Of a stretch of DNA of 17,038 nucleotides, positions 7,273 to 14,816 are shown one piece after another. Position 1 is the stretch's first letter; every line of letters begins with the position of its first letter. The stretch comes from Prevotella sp. UBA3294. Lineage in GTDB: Bacteria; Bacteroidota; Bacteroidia; Bacteroidales; Bacteroidaceae. The notes below the pieces were generated by a model that worked only from the letters and a program-made list of their open reading frames with translations, was not told the origin of the DNA and ran no database searches. The stretch spans positions 1 through 17,038 of the forward strand of contig DETG01000088.1 of the NCBI GenBank assembly GCA_002361535.1. Direction: 5' to 3'. Made by a program: the position numbers and the translations under genes.

Positions 7273-8060
7273 GAATAATCGGTCATCTTCAGCAATGCCT
7301 CCACGGTGATGCCGGGGTTATTCGTCATGAAACGGTCGATGGCCTTGACAAAAGGTGTCTTGAAGAACGGTTTCCCGATACAGCGGTTACACACCCACAT
7401 CACCTTTCCCATGTGAAGATCGCGGTCTTCCTGCGTACGGATCTCAAAATCCTTCAAGGGATAGAGACTCAATAGATAAAAGCTGAGACAATCAGGAACG
7501 ATATGCTGACGGTCCATGGTAGAGCGTGTCTGCTCAGGATAGTATTTCTCGTAAAGGGGATAGTCGGCACCCAAGTATTTGTCAAGCGAGATGCCCACAC
7601 TCTCATCTCCCACCACAATGCTCTGTCCCAAAGCTCCTATCTGTGCATAGAACCGAGGAATAGGAATGCCGGGCACATCATTCTTCAGTCGTGCCACAGC
7701 CTCATCTAACTGTTTGTTCAGATCGTCCATGTTGGCATACTGAGCTTCGGCATCACTGAGAATGACCTGCAGGGTGGTGTCTTGATAGAAAGCCAAGAAC
7801 TTTTTGTTGATATCAGGCGAATCAATCGCACCCAACATCAGCACGTTCTCAATCAGGGCTCGAGTCTCCATGGGATAGTTGGTCTCCATTTGCTGAAGCG
7901 CAGCAAAGTCGGCGGTGGTGAGGTACATGCTCTGCAAACGGTCATAACGCTGAATCTCGACGCGCTGTTGCAGCACGTCTTCTTCGTTCGGCTTCAGTTT
8001 CCACTCGCAGGCCGAACAGATCACCAATAGCATCATGAACAGGACGTAAGTTTTCCTCAC
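7260..8060 (-). CDS. GldB-like lipoprotein
   Basis: The 266-residue product has a short basic N-terminus, a hydrophobic stretch and a cysteine at residue 18 (VICSAC), consistent with a lipoprotein signal although the lipobox is imperfect. The body matches the Bacteroidota GldB family: EIQRYDRLQ at about 34-42, RFYAQIGALGQSIVVGDESVGISLDKYLGADYPLYEKYYP at about 136-175, and MDRQHIVPDCLSFYLLSLYP at about 182-201. In Flavobacterium GldB is needed for gliding. Bacteroidales homologues occur in non-gliding species and their role is unclear, so motility should not be assumed. The gene is divergent from the DUF4861 operon and has its own good promoter at 8090..8121. Its 3' end overlaps the radical SAM gene by 13 bases, with no terminator between. 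Confidence 0.75.
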   Translation of the reverse strand: MRKTYVLFMMLLVICSACEWKLKPNEEDVLQQRVEIQRYDRLQSMYLTTADFAALQQMETNYPMETRALIENVLMLGAIDSPDINKKFLAFYQDTTLQVILSDAEAQYANMDDLNKQLDEAVARLKNDVPGIPIPRFYAQIGALGQSIVVGDESVGISLDKYLGADYPLYEKYYPEQTRSTMDRQHIVPDCLSFYLLSLYPLKDFEIRTQEDRDLHMGKVMWVCNRCIGKPFFKTPFVKAIDRFMTNNPGITVEALLKMTDYSQMH

Positions 8061-8089
8061 CGTAAGTCAAAAAAGCTAAAATAACGGCA

Positions 8090-8121
8090 CAAAAGTACTA
8101 AAAAATATTTTATAATGCAAA
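8090..8121 (-). promoter_or_regulatory. Bacteroidota promoter (TTTG-N20-TACTTTTG) for the GldB-like gene
   Basis: On the minus strand TTTG (8121..8118) and TACTTTTG (8097..8090) are separated by 20 bases. The transcript should start near 8083, about 23 bases ahead of the ATG at 8060. Confidence 0.7.
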
Positions 8122-8136
8122 TTTTCTGCTAAAAAA

Positions 8137-8168
8137 TTTAAATTAGAATGTCAAAAGCACTAATTTTG
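8137..8168 (+). promoter_or_regulatory. Bacteroidota promoter (TTTA-N20-TAATTTTG) for the DUF4861 operon
   Basis: TAATTTTG at 8161..8168 matches TAnnTTTG exactly. TTTA at 8137..8140, 20 bases upstream, is a three-of-four match to the -33 element. The start would be near 8175, about 22 bases before the ATG at 8197. It drives the only long operon of the window. A palindrome AATTTAAATT (8135..8144) covers the -33 position. Confidence 0.55.
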
Positions 8169-8196
8169 TGTATGAATTGAAACCATCAAAAGGAAT

Positions 8197-9438
8197 ATGA
8201 ACAAATTACTGACTACCCTACTCTTCGCTGCCATGTGCTCACCGATGGCAGCCCAGACTCATCCAACGCAGGAAATGCAAGTAACCGTGAGCAATCCCTT
8301 AAAAAGCGACCGCAGTGACGTTCCTGTAGTGATCAGCTTGCGCGACCTGCCGGTATCCGTAGCCACAGCCTTGGTAACGCGCAACGGACAAGAGATTCCT
8401 TGTCAGTTGGACGACCTCAACCACGACGGACGGTTCGACGAGCTCTGTTTCCTCACCGACTTGAAGAAGAAAGAGAAGCAAACCTTCGACATCCGTCTGG
8501 CAGACGAGGGTAAGCCACGTGAATACCCCGCAGAGGTGTACGTCGAGATGATGCTCAGCAACAAGAAGATCAAGGAAAGTAACAAACAGGATCTCTATAT
8601 CTCACACCTCACCGTGGAGAACGGTGTGAATGCCTACTGGATGATTCACCACCACGGGGCGGCCTTCGAGAGTAAGAAGGTGGGATACCGCATCTATTTC
8701 GACCATCGGCAGACTGTTGATATCTACGGAAAATACCACGAGGGACTGGAGTTGAAAGACACCCAGTTCTATCCCGATGCCGAGCAGAAAGCCAAAGGCT
8801 ATGGCGATGACGTGCTATGGGTGGGCAGTACCTTCGGCGTAGGAGCCCTCCGCGGATGGGATGGGAAGAAACCCACGATGCTGGAAGATGTGGCACACCG
8901 CAGTCAGCGGCTCATTGCACGTGGACCACTACGTACCATTGTGGAGGTGAAAGATGAGGGATGGACACCCCAGCCGGGGATGCAGCCCATCACCATGACC
9001 ACCTTATATATATTATACGCCGGTCACCGTGACTGTGCCGTGGAAGTCACTTTCGACCGTCCTGCCACCGGTTATCAGTTTGCTACCGGGATCATCAACG
9101 TGAAGAACTCCACCGAGTATTCCGACCGGAAAGGACTGCGAGGCTGCTGGGGTACAGACTGGCCCGTATCGGAAAAGGACAGTGCCGGGCACAAACGCGA
9201 GACCGTTGGCTTGGGCATCCGCATCCCGCAACAGTATGTGGTGGATGAACTGCCAGCCAATAAAGACAACTACGGCTATGTGGTGGCAACTGCCGACAAC
9301 CAACTGAGATACGACATTGTGTTCGGCAGTGACAACGAAGACTTCGGTTTCCATTCAGCAGAGACATGGTATGCTTATCTGCAGATGTGGAAGCGGGAAC
9401 TGGAGACCCCCGTATTGATCAACATTCAAAGAAAATAA
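8197..9438 (+). CDS. DUF4861-family exported protein
   Basis: This 413-residue protein starts with a signal peptide (MNKLLTTLLFAAMCSPMAAQ), so it should reach the periplasm or outer surface. The mature part fits DUF4861: an N-terminal beta module (MQVTVSNPLKSDRSDVPVVI, about 27-46), an acidic DDLNHDGRFDELCFL segment (about 72-86), YRIYFDHRQTVDIYGK (about 165-180), and a long beta-rich C-terminal half including RGPLRTIVEV and the terminal FHSAETWYAYLQMWKRELE. DUF4861 genes in Bacteroidota often sit near polysaccharide or uronic-acid utilisation genes, but I know of no settled activity. It is the first gene of the operon, with three bases between its stop and the HPPK-like gene. The leading exported protein suggests that the operon's substrate derives from a larger molecule. 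Confidence 0.8.
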   Translation: MNKLLTTLLFAAMCSPMAAQTHPTQEMQVTVSNPLKSDRSDVPVVISLRDLPVSVATALVTRNGQEIPCQLDDLNHDGRFDELCFLTDLKKKEKQTFDIRLADEGKPREYPAEVYVEMMLSNKKIKESNKQDLYISHLTVENGVNAYWMIHHHGAAFESKKVGYRIYFDHRQTVDIYGKYHEGLELKDTQFYPDAEQKAKGYGDDVLWVGSTFGVGALRGWDGKKPTMLEDVAHRSQRLIARGPLRTIVEVKDEGWTPQPGMQPITMTTLYILYAGHRDCAVEVTFDRPATGYQFATGIINVKNSTEYSDRKGLRGCWGTDWPVSEKDSAGHKRETVGLGIRIPQQYVVDELPANKDNYGYVVATADNQLRYDIVFGSDNEDFGFHSAETWYAYLQMWKRELETPVLINIQRK

Positions 9439-9441
9439 GCC

Positions 9442-9882
9442 ATGCAACGGGATGTGTTGATATCTATCGGATCCAATCACTTGGCACCTGCCCACATGGA
9501 ACAGGTGAAAGACCTGCTCACTGAAGTTTTTGGAGACAACATCCTCTTCTCTTCGGTGATCCAGACACAGGCCGTGGGCATCGACAGTCCCGATTTCCTG
9601 AACTGCGTGGCAGCCTTCACCACCCCACTCGACTACACCCATGTGAGGAACCACCTGAAACACATGGAGACTGTATGCGGTAATACCCCTGCCAAAAGGA
9701 AACACAACCAGGTGGAGATGGACATCGACATCCTCTCTTTCGACGGACAGCACTATCACCAGAAAGACTGGGACCGCGACTATATCCAAGGATTGGTGAA
9801 GGAACTGGAAGGTCATGAGGTGCAGGATTCAACGTGTTCATTCAACTCAATCAACAACCATAGGAACAAAAGAGACAAATGA
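9442..9882 (+). CDS. divergent HPPK (FolK)-family protein
   Basis: The 146-residue product resembles 6-hydroxymethyl-7,8-dihydropterin pyrophosphokinase, which transfers pyrophosphate from ATP in folate synthesis. Family features are VLISIGSN at 5-12, SPDFLNCVAAFTT at about 49-61, Glu76 in the KHMET helix, and the Mg2+-binding Asp94/Asp96 pair in MDIDIL. Much of the ATP loop is altered: the region that reads as GR...RWxPR in E. coli HPPK is GNTPAKRKHNQV here, so the usual Arg and Trp residues are missing. The last 25 residues have no counterpart that I recognise. It sits between an exported DUF4861 protein and an M64 peptidase, and its stop overlaps the next start as ATGA. It may be an ordinary short Bacteroidales FolK or a repurposed relative; sequence alone does not decide. 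Confidence 0.7.
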   Translation: MQRDVLISIGSNHLAPAHMEQVKDLLTEVFGDNILFSSVIQTQAVGIDSPDFLNCVAAFTTPLDYTHVRNHLKHMETVCGNTPAKRKHNQVEMDIDILSFDGQHYHQKDWDRDYIQGLVKELEGHEVQDSTCSFNSINNHRNKRDK

Positions 9883-11180
9883 TGAGAAGAAAGATGGGTA
9901 TTGCGATGCTATTCGCTCCCCTAATGATGTGGGCACAGGCCAACCAAACGGTGCAGACAGTGGCCTTTGACCAGTATTTTGAAGACAAGACCCTGCGTAT
10001 AGATTACACCTTCTCGGGTGATGTCACCCAACAGGACATCTATGTGGATAAGCTGAACGTCATCCCCCGATGGTACGGGAAACGACACCACCTGGCGGAG
10101 GTCCCCGTGGAAGGAAACGGACAGATCATCGTTCGTGACCACCGCACCCAACAGGTGATCTATAAAAACTCGTTCTCTACCCTCTTCCAGGAATGGCTGA
10201 GCTATGACGAGGCCAAACAGATCAGGAAATCATTCGAGAACGTGTTCCTCGTGCCGATGCCGAAAGACTCCGCCGATATCACCGTGAACCTGATGAATAA
10301 CCGGCGTGAAGTGATGACAACCCTCACCCATCAGGTGGTACCGACCGACATCCTCATCCGTCATATCGGTGAACGCCATATCACACCCTATGAAACACTG
10401 CAACAGGCAGCCGACACCAACCGATGTATCCATATTGCCTACATCGCCGAGGGCTATCAGGAACAAGAAATGCCAACCTTCCTCGAAGATGCCCATGCCG
10501 CCATGGACGCACTCTTTGCCCATGAACCCTTCAAGAGCATGAGAAACCGCTTCCAGATCACTGCCGTGAAAGCCCCATCGAAAGAGAGCGGAACCAGTGA
10601 ACCCGCCAAAGGGATCTGGAAGAACACCGCCCTGCACTCCCATTTCGACACCTTCTATAGCGACAGGTATCTAACAACACTGAACCTAAAGGAGTTACAC
10701 GACTGGCTTGCAGGAACGCCCTACGAGCACATCATCGTTTTGGTGAACACAGACAAATATGGAGGAGGAGGCATCCTGAACTCGTATAATCTGTCGATGA
10801 CACACCATGAGCAGTTCCGTCCGGTGGTGGTGCATGAGTTCGGACATAGCTTCGCAGGATTAGGTGATGAGTATGCCTACGAAAACGAGGCCATCCCGAT
10901 GTATCCGCACGACGTTGAACCTTGGGAGCCCAACCTCACCACACTGAAAGATTTCCATGGGAAATGGGAGGATATGATCGACAAAAAGACTCCCGTTCCC
11001 ACACCTGCTACTAAGAAGAACGAGAAGAAGGTGGGGGTATATGAAGGGGCAGGATATAGTCTTAACGGTGTCTATCGCGGTATGCAGGACTGTCGGATGC
11101 GAACCAATCAGAATCCTGAATTCTGTCAGGTTTGCCTTCGCGCCCTCACCCGTCTCATCGAGTTCTATACCGAAGATTAA
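9879..11180 (+). CDS. M64-family (IgA peptidase-like) secreted zinc metallopeptidase
   Basis: The 433-residue protein has an N-terminal signal segment (MMRRKMGIAMLFAPLMMWAQA). An M64 N-terminal beta domain (about 25-150, including FDQYFEDKTLRIDYTFSGD) is followed by the peptidase domain (about 170-430). The zinc site is HEFGHSFAGLGDEY, with His319 and His323 as ligands and Glu320 as the general base. The C-terminal DCRMRTNQNPEFCQVC segment is typical of the family and may form a disulfide. The founding member cleaves human IgA; most Bacteroidota members have unknown substrates. The start overlaps the stop of the HPPK-like gene (ATGA), so translation is coupled. A second ATG follows directly. 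A 76-base gap with no promoter box leads to the aldolase gene, so the operon probably continues. Confidence 0.9.
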   Translation: MMRRKMGIAMLFAPLMMWAQANQTVQTVAFDQYFEDKTLRIDYTFSGDVTQQDIYVDKLNVIPRWYGKRHHLAEVPVEGNGQIIVRDHRTQQVIYKNSFSTLFQEWLSYDEAKQIRKSFENVFLVPMPKDSADITVNLMNNRREVMTTLTHQVVPTDILIRHIGERHITPYETLQQAADTNRCIHIAYIAEGYQEQEMPTFLEDAHAAMDALFAHEPFKSMRNRFQITAVKAPSKESGTSEPAKGIWKNTALHSHFDTFYSDRYLTTLNLKELHDWLAGTPYEHIIVLVNTDKYGGGGILNSYNLSMTHHEQFRPVVVHEFGHSFAGLGDEYAYENEAIPMYPHDVEPWEPNLTTLKDFHGKWEDMIDKKTPVPTPATKKNEKKVGVYEGAGYSLNGVYRGMQDCRMRTNQNPEFCQVCLRALTRLIEFYTED

Positions 11181-11256
11181 GGTTTCCACGATCTCGAAGG
11201 TTACAAAAAAGAGGTTTTCCCGTTATTCTGATAAAAATCTTCAACAAATCAGAAAA

Positions 11257-12159
11257 ATGAAAAGGGAAAAGAGATACCATGGCGTTGTTGTACCCATGGT
11301 TACACCACTTAGAGAAAATGGATCCATTGACACGGAGGCTGTAGAGCGCATTGTAGAGAACTTCGCCAGAAATCAGGTATCCCCACTGATCATGGGGACA
11401 ACCGGTGAGGGCAATTCTGTCAGCACCGAACAGGGTGTGGCTATGATTGCCGCTGCCAAGAAAGCCGGAGGTGACAGGGTAACGATCTACTCAGGACTGG
11501 CAGGGAACTGCGTAAGTGAGCAGTTAGAGGCTGCCCGGCGTTTCATCGCTGCAGGGGCTGACGTGATTGCCGCTACCCTACCCAGCTACTATGCGCTGAC
11601 ACCCGAACAGATGTATCAGTATTATATTTCGTTGGCCGATGCACTGACCGTTCCACTGATGCTGTACAATATCACCATCACCACCCACATGAGTATTCCG
11701 CTCGATATCATTGAACGACTCAGTGAGCATCCCAATATCGTAGGACTAAAAGACTCCGAGAACAATGTTCCACGGTTAGAAGAGGCACTGAAACTCTTTG
11801 CCGAAAGAGATGACTTCTCCTATTTCTGCGGATGTGCTGCCAACTCGGCTGTGGCCCTAAAGAACGGTGCCGATGGCATCGTGCCCAGTGTAGGCAACTT
11901 CCTGCCAGAAGCCTATCAGCAGCTCTATCTCGCCGGTATCGCCGGAGATGAGGAGAAAGCCAACGAGGTGCAGCAAAAGACGATCGAGATCGGAAAGGTG
12001 AACACCGAGGGACTGACTCTCGGAGAATCCCTTGCCGGCTTGAAAGTCATCATGAAACTCTGTGGGCTTTGCGAGGAATACATGCTTCCGCCACTCACCC
12101 GTCTGCCTGAAGAGAAGGCCGAGGAGATTCGTCAGGCCATCAAGTCCTACCTCTGTTAA
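11257..12159 (+). CDS. DapA/NanA-superfamily aldolase (dihydrodipicolinate synthase family, probably not DapA itself)
   Basis: I start at the ATG at 11257 (MKREKRYHGVVVPMVTPL). The frame is open further upstream, but that stretch overlaps the M64 gene and has no family similarity. The 300-residue protein is a full-length class I aldolase TIM barrel. It has GTTGEGNSVS with Thr48/Thr49 binding the pyruvate carboxylate, Tyr111/Tyr112 and Tyr137 for proton relay, and Lys165 in GLKDSENN as the Schiff-base lysine. The loop after Tyr137 reads YNITITTH, where true dihydrodipicolinate synthases have YNVPxRT. The Arg that binds the semialdehyde carboxylate is Thr142 here. This argues for a 2-keto-3-deoxy-acid or sialic-acid-type aldolase. 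The symporter, PdxA-like and DUF1537 genes that follow suggest sugar-acid catabolism in the cytoplasm. Confidence 0.88.
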   Translation: MKREKRYHGVVVPMVTPLRENGSIDTEAVERIVENFARNQVSPLIMGTTGEGNSVSTEQGVAMIAAAKKAGGDRVTIYSGLAGNCVSEQLEAARRFIAAGADVIAATLPSYYALTPEQMYQYYISLADALTVPLMLYNITITTHMSIPLDIIERLSEHPNIVGLKDSENNVPRLEEALKLFAERDDFSYFCGCAANSAVALKNGADGIVPSVGNFLPEAYQQLYLAGIAGDEEKANEVQQKTIEIGKVNTEGLTLGESLAGLKVIMKLCGLCEEYMLPPLTRLPEEKAEEIRQAIKSYLC

Positions 12160-12189
12160 CATGATCATTTAACCTAAGCACCGAATCGC

Positions 12190-13773
12190 ATGATACACAG
12201 CAGTATCCACTGGATAGACATGCTTATCGTGGCACTGTCGCTCATCGCGGCAGTGGGCGTCGGCGTGTATTTCTCCAGAAAGCAGAACTCCACAGAGAGC
12301 TATTACGCCGCCAATGGCAATGTGCCCGCCTGGGCCGTAGGTATGTCGATGTTCGCCACCATCATCAGTAGTGTCACCTTCCTCGCCTATCCTGGTGCCG
12401 CCTATGCCGGTAACTGGATTCTGTTAGTACAGGGATTGATGGTGCCGATCGTCTTGATAGGAATGATCTGGTTCATCGTTCCCCTGTTCCGTCGTGTGAT
12501 CCGCCTCAGCACCTACGAATATTTCGAGCGCCGCTTCGGTGCCTTCGCACGGTTGTACAGTTCGCTGGCATTCGTCCTTGAGCATTTCTCGAAGATGGGC
12601 ACGATCCTTTACCTGATGGGCATCGCCATGGCCGCCTTCACAGGCATGGACATCACCTATATCATTATCATTATCGGTATGGTGGTGATCATCCTCACCT
12701 ATCTGGGTGGCATGGAGGCCATCATCTGGATGGATGTGGTGCAGGGATTCCTGCTGATCCTCGGTGGTGTGCTCACCGTGGGAATGCTGTTCTATCTCAC
12801 CGACGGTGGGGCTGCAACGGTGTTCAGTGTTGCCAAGGAATACAACAAGATCGACGTGGGACCCTATGCATGGGATCTCACACAACTCACCTTCATCGTG
12901 ATGGTTCTCAACGGTATCTTCTATGCCGTACAGAAGTATGGCACCGATCAGAGCATCGTACAACGATATCTCGCCGCGAAGGATGAGAAGAGTGCGAAGA
13001 AAGCCAGCTACATGGGTGTGCTGATGAGCGTTCCCGCCTGGGCACTGTTCATGTTCGTGGGTACCTGCCTGTTTGTCTATTATCATGTGAACCCGGGCGT
13101 CCTTCCCGAAGGCATCAAGAGTGATGAGGTGTTCCCCTTCTTCATAGCCACCGAGCTGCCAGTGGGAATCACCGGACTGATCATCGCCGCCCTGGTGGCA
13201 GGAGCCATCTCGTCCATCGACAGTGATGTGAACTGCATCTCGGCCATTGTTGTAGAAGACTATTACGGACGCTTAAAAAAGAATGCTACTGATGCACAGA
13301 AACTGAAAGTGGGCAGATGGTCGGTATTGGTGATCGGTATCCTGAGTATCATCATCGCCCTGATCTATGTAGCCTGGGGAGGTGAAGGTGTCTTAGGAAC
13401 TCTATTCGGGTTATATGCCATTGTATCAGCCGGTATCGTGGGTATCTTCCTGTTAGGACTGTTCTCTCGTCGAGCCAACTGGCAGGGACTGTATATCGGC
13501 ATTGCTGCCGCCATCCTCTTCACCGCCTATGCCGTGCTCACCTCGAGTAAGTTTGAGACGGGCGGTGGTGAGAAAGAGCTGCTCCTCGACTTAGGCAGTT
13601 GGAACTTCACCCATCATAAATATATGTTAGGCGTATATAGTCACCTCATTGTACTCATCGTGGGCTACCTGGCCAGTCTGATGTTCAAGACTCCTTTAGC
13701 AGACAAGGAGCTCACCGTTTACGGATATTTAGAGGAGCGTAGACAACAAAAGAATCAAAAAGTATCATCATGA
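12190..13773 (+). CDS. sodium:solute symporter (SSS family)
   Basis: The 527-residue integral membrane protein shows the solute:sodium symporter pattern. The first transmembrane segment (about 9-28) is followed by NGNVPAWAVGMSMFATIISSVTFLAYPGAAYAG (about 42-74). The signature PVGITGLIIAALVAGAISSIDSDVN starts at Pro324, with the Ser341/Ser342 pair at the position that helps hold Na+ in vSGLT. About 13 hydrophobic segments are apparent. It would import a small organic substrate together with Na+ across the inner membrane. It lies 30 bases after the aldolase gene, and its stop overlaps the PdxA-like start (ATGA), so its cargo is probably the substrate of the neighbouring enzymes: a sugar acid, tetronate or sialic-acid-like molecule. 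Specificity cannot be read from sequence. Confidence 0.9.
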   Translation: MIHSSIHWIDMLIVALSLIAAVGVGVYFSRKQNSTESYYAANGNVPAWAVGMSMFATIISSVTFLAYPGAAYAGNWILLVQGLMVPIVLIGMIWFIVPLFRRVIRLSTYEYFERRFGAFARLYSSLAFVLEHFSKMGTILYLMGIAMAAFTGMDITYIIIIIGMVVIILTYLGGMEAIIWMDVVQGFLLILGGVLTVGMLFYLTDGGAATVFSVAKEYNKIDVGPYAWDLTQLTFIVMVLNGIFYAVQKYGTDQSIVQRYLAAKDEKSAKKASYMGVLMSVPAWALFMFVGTCLFVYYHVNPGVLPEGIKSDEVFPFFIATELPVGITGLIIAALVAGAISSIDSDVNCISAIVVEDYYGRLKKNATDAQKLKVGRWSVLVIGILSIIIALIYVAWGGEGVLGTLFGLYAIVSAGIVGIFLLGLFSRRANWQGLYIGIAAAILFTAYAVLTSSKFETGGGEKELLLDLGSWNFTHHKYMLGVYSHLIVLIVGYLASLMFKTPLADKELTVYGYLEERRQQKNQKVSS

Positions 13774-14807
13774 AACCAATCTTAGCGATTACCATGGGTG
13801 ATCCCGCAGGCATCGGTCCGGAGATCATCGTGAAGGCATTGAGCCGTCAACAGACTTATGAGCAATGCCGTCCGATCATCACGGGCGACGCGAAAGTGAT
13901 GCAATGGGCCGTTGAGCAAATGGGCAGCAAACTTACCGTTCATCCTATTCAAAAAGTACAGGATGCCCTCTTCTCCTTCGGCACCCTTGATGTCTATGAT
14001 CTGGCATGTATCGACATGAGTACTTTCCAACCTGGGATCGTGCAACCTCAGTGCGGTCATGCTGCCTTCCTCTCGGTGACAAAAGCCATCGAACTGGCTA
14101 TGGCCAACGAGGTTGATGGCACGGTGACAGCACCACTGAATAAAGAAGCCCTGCACAAGGGAGGGCACCACTTCGACGGTCATACGGAGATCTATGCCCA
14201 TTTCACCCATACGAAGAAATACGCCATGCTTCTCGCGGATGAGTTCCTGCGGGTGATCCATGTCTCCACACATGTGCCATTACGTGTGGCCTGCGACCGT
14301 GTGAAAAAAGATCGCATCATCGAGGTGACGGAATTGATAGATGATGCCTGTCATCAGTTCGGCATCGACAAGCCTCATATCGGCATCGCCGGATTAAACC
14401 CGCATGCCAGCGACGGAGGACTGTTCGGCTGGGAAGAGGAGAAAGAGATCGCTCCCGCCGTGAAAGAACTGCGCGACAGAGGTTTCTATGTGGATGGACC
14501 GGTTCCGCCCGATTCCCTCTTCGCCAAGGCACGCTGTGGACAATTCGACGGAGTGGTCGCTATGTATCACGATCAAGGACATATCCCCTTCAAAGTAGTA
14601 GGGTTCCAGTGGGACAAGAAGACGGGGCGCATGGAGGCCTCAAAAGGGGTGAACATCACCCTCGGACTGCCTATCATCCGTGTCAGCGTGGATCATGGAA
14701 CAGCCTTCGATGTGGCTGGGAAAGGTATTGCCAGTGCCGAGGGGATCCTCCTTGCCATCGATTATGCCACGAAGATGGCCATCAACAGGAAAAACAATCC
14801 ATCATAG
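13770..14807 (+). CDS. pdxA: PdxA-family dehydrogenase (4-hydroxythreonine-4-phosphate dehydrogenase; probably the PdxA2 tetronate type)
   Basis: The 345-residue NAD-dependent dehydrogenase opens with ITMGDPAGIGPEI (about 7-19). His138 in DGHTE contacts substrate, and the metal ligands His168 (STHVPLR), His212 (NPHAS) and His267 (YHDQGH) match the spacing in E. coli PdxA. The C-terminal SVDHGTAFDVAGKGIA segment is also present. PdxA oxidises 4-phosphohydroxythreonine in vitamin B6 synthesis. The paralogue PdxA2 oxidises 4-phospho-D-threonate or 4-phospho-D-erythronate, which then loses CO2 to give dihydroxyacetone phosphate. The adjacent DUF1537 kinase gene, nine bases downstream, is the known partner of PdxA2, so I favour the catabolic role. 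A double role, or B6 synthesis alone, cannot be excluded without knowing whether the genome has another copy. Confidence 0.9.
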   Translation: MKPILAITMGDPAGIGPEIIVKALSRQQTYEQCRPIITGDAKVMQWAVEQMGSKLTVHPIQKVQDALFSFGTLDVYDLACIDMSTFQPGIVQPQCGHAAFLSVTKAIELAMANEVDGTVTAPLNKEALHKGGHHFDGHTEIYAHFTHTKKYAMLLADEFLRVIHVSTHVPLRVACDRVKKDRIIEVTELIDDACHQFGIDKPHIGIAGLNPHASDGGLFGWEEEKEIAPAVKELRDRGFYVDGPVPPDSLFAKARCGQFDGVVAMYHDQGHIPFKVVGFQWDKKTGRMEASKGVNITLGLPIIRVSVDHGTAFDVAGKGIASAEGILLAIDYATKMAINRKNNPS

Positions 14808-14816
14808 GAATACAGT

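Noticed and set aside
11041..11256. Longer N-terminus for the aldolase (start at 11041)
   Set aside because: The stretch overlaps the M64 gene by 140 bases in another frame, and aldolases of this family begin right at KRYHGVVVPMVTP.
12424..13086. 220-residue minus-strand open frame rich in His, Asp and Glu
   Set aside because: It is antisense to the symporter's hydrophobic segments. The composition follows from the complement of membrane-segment codons.
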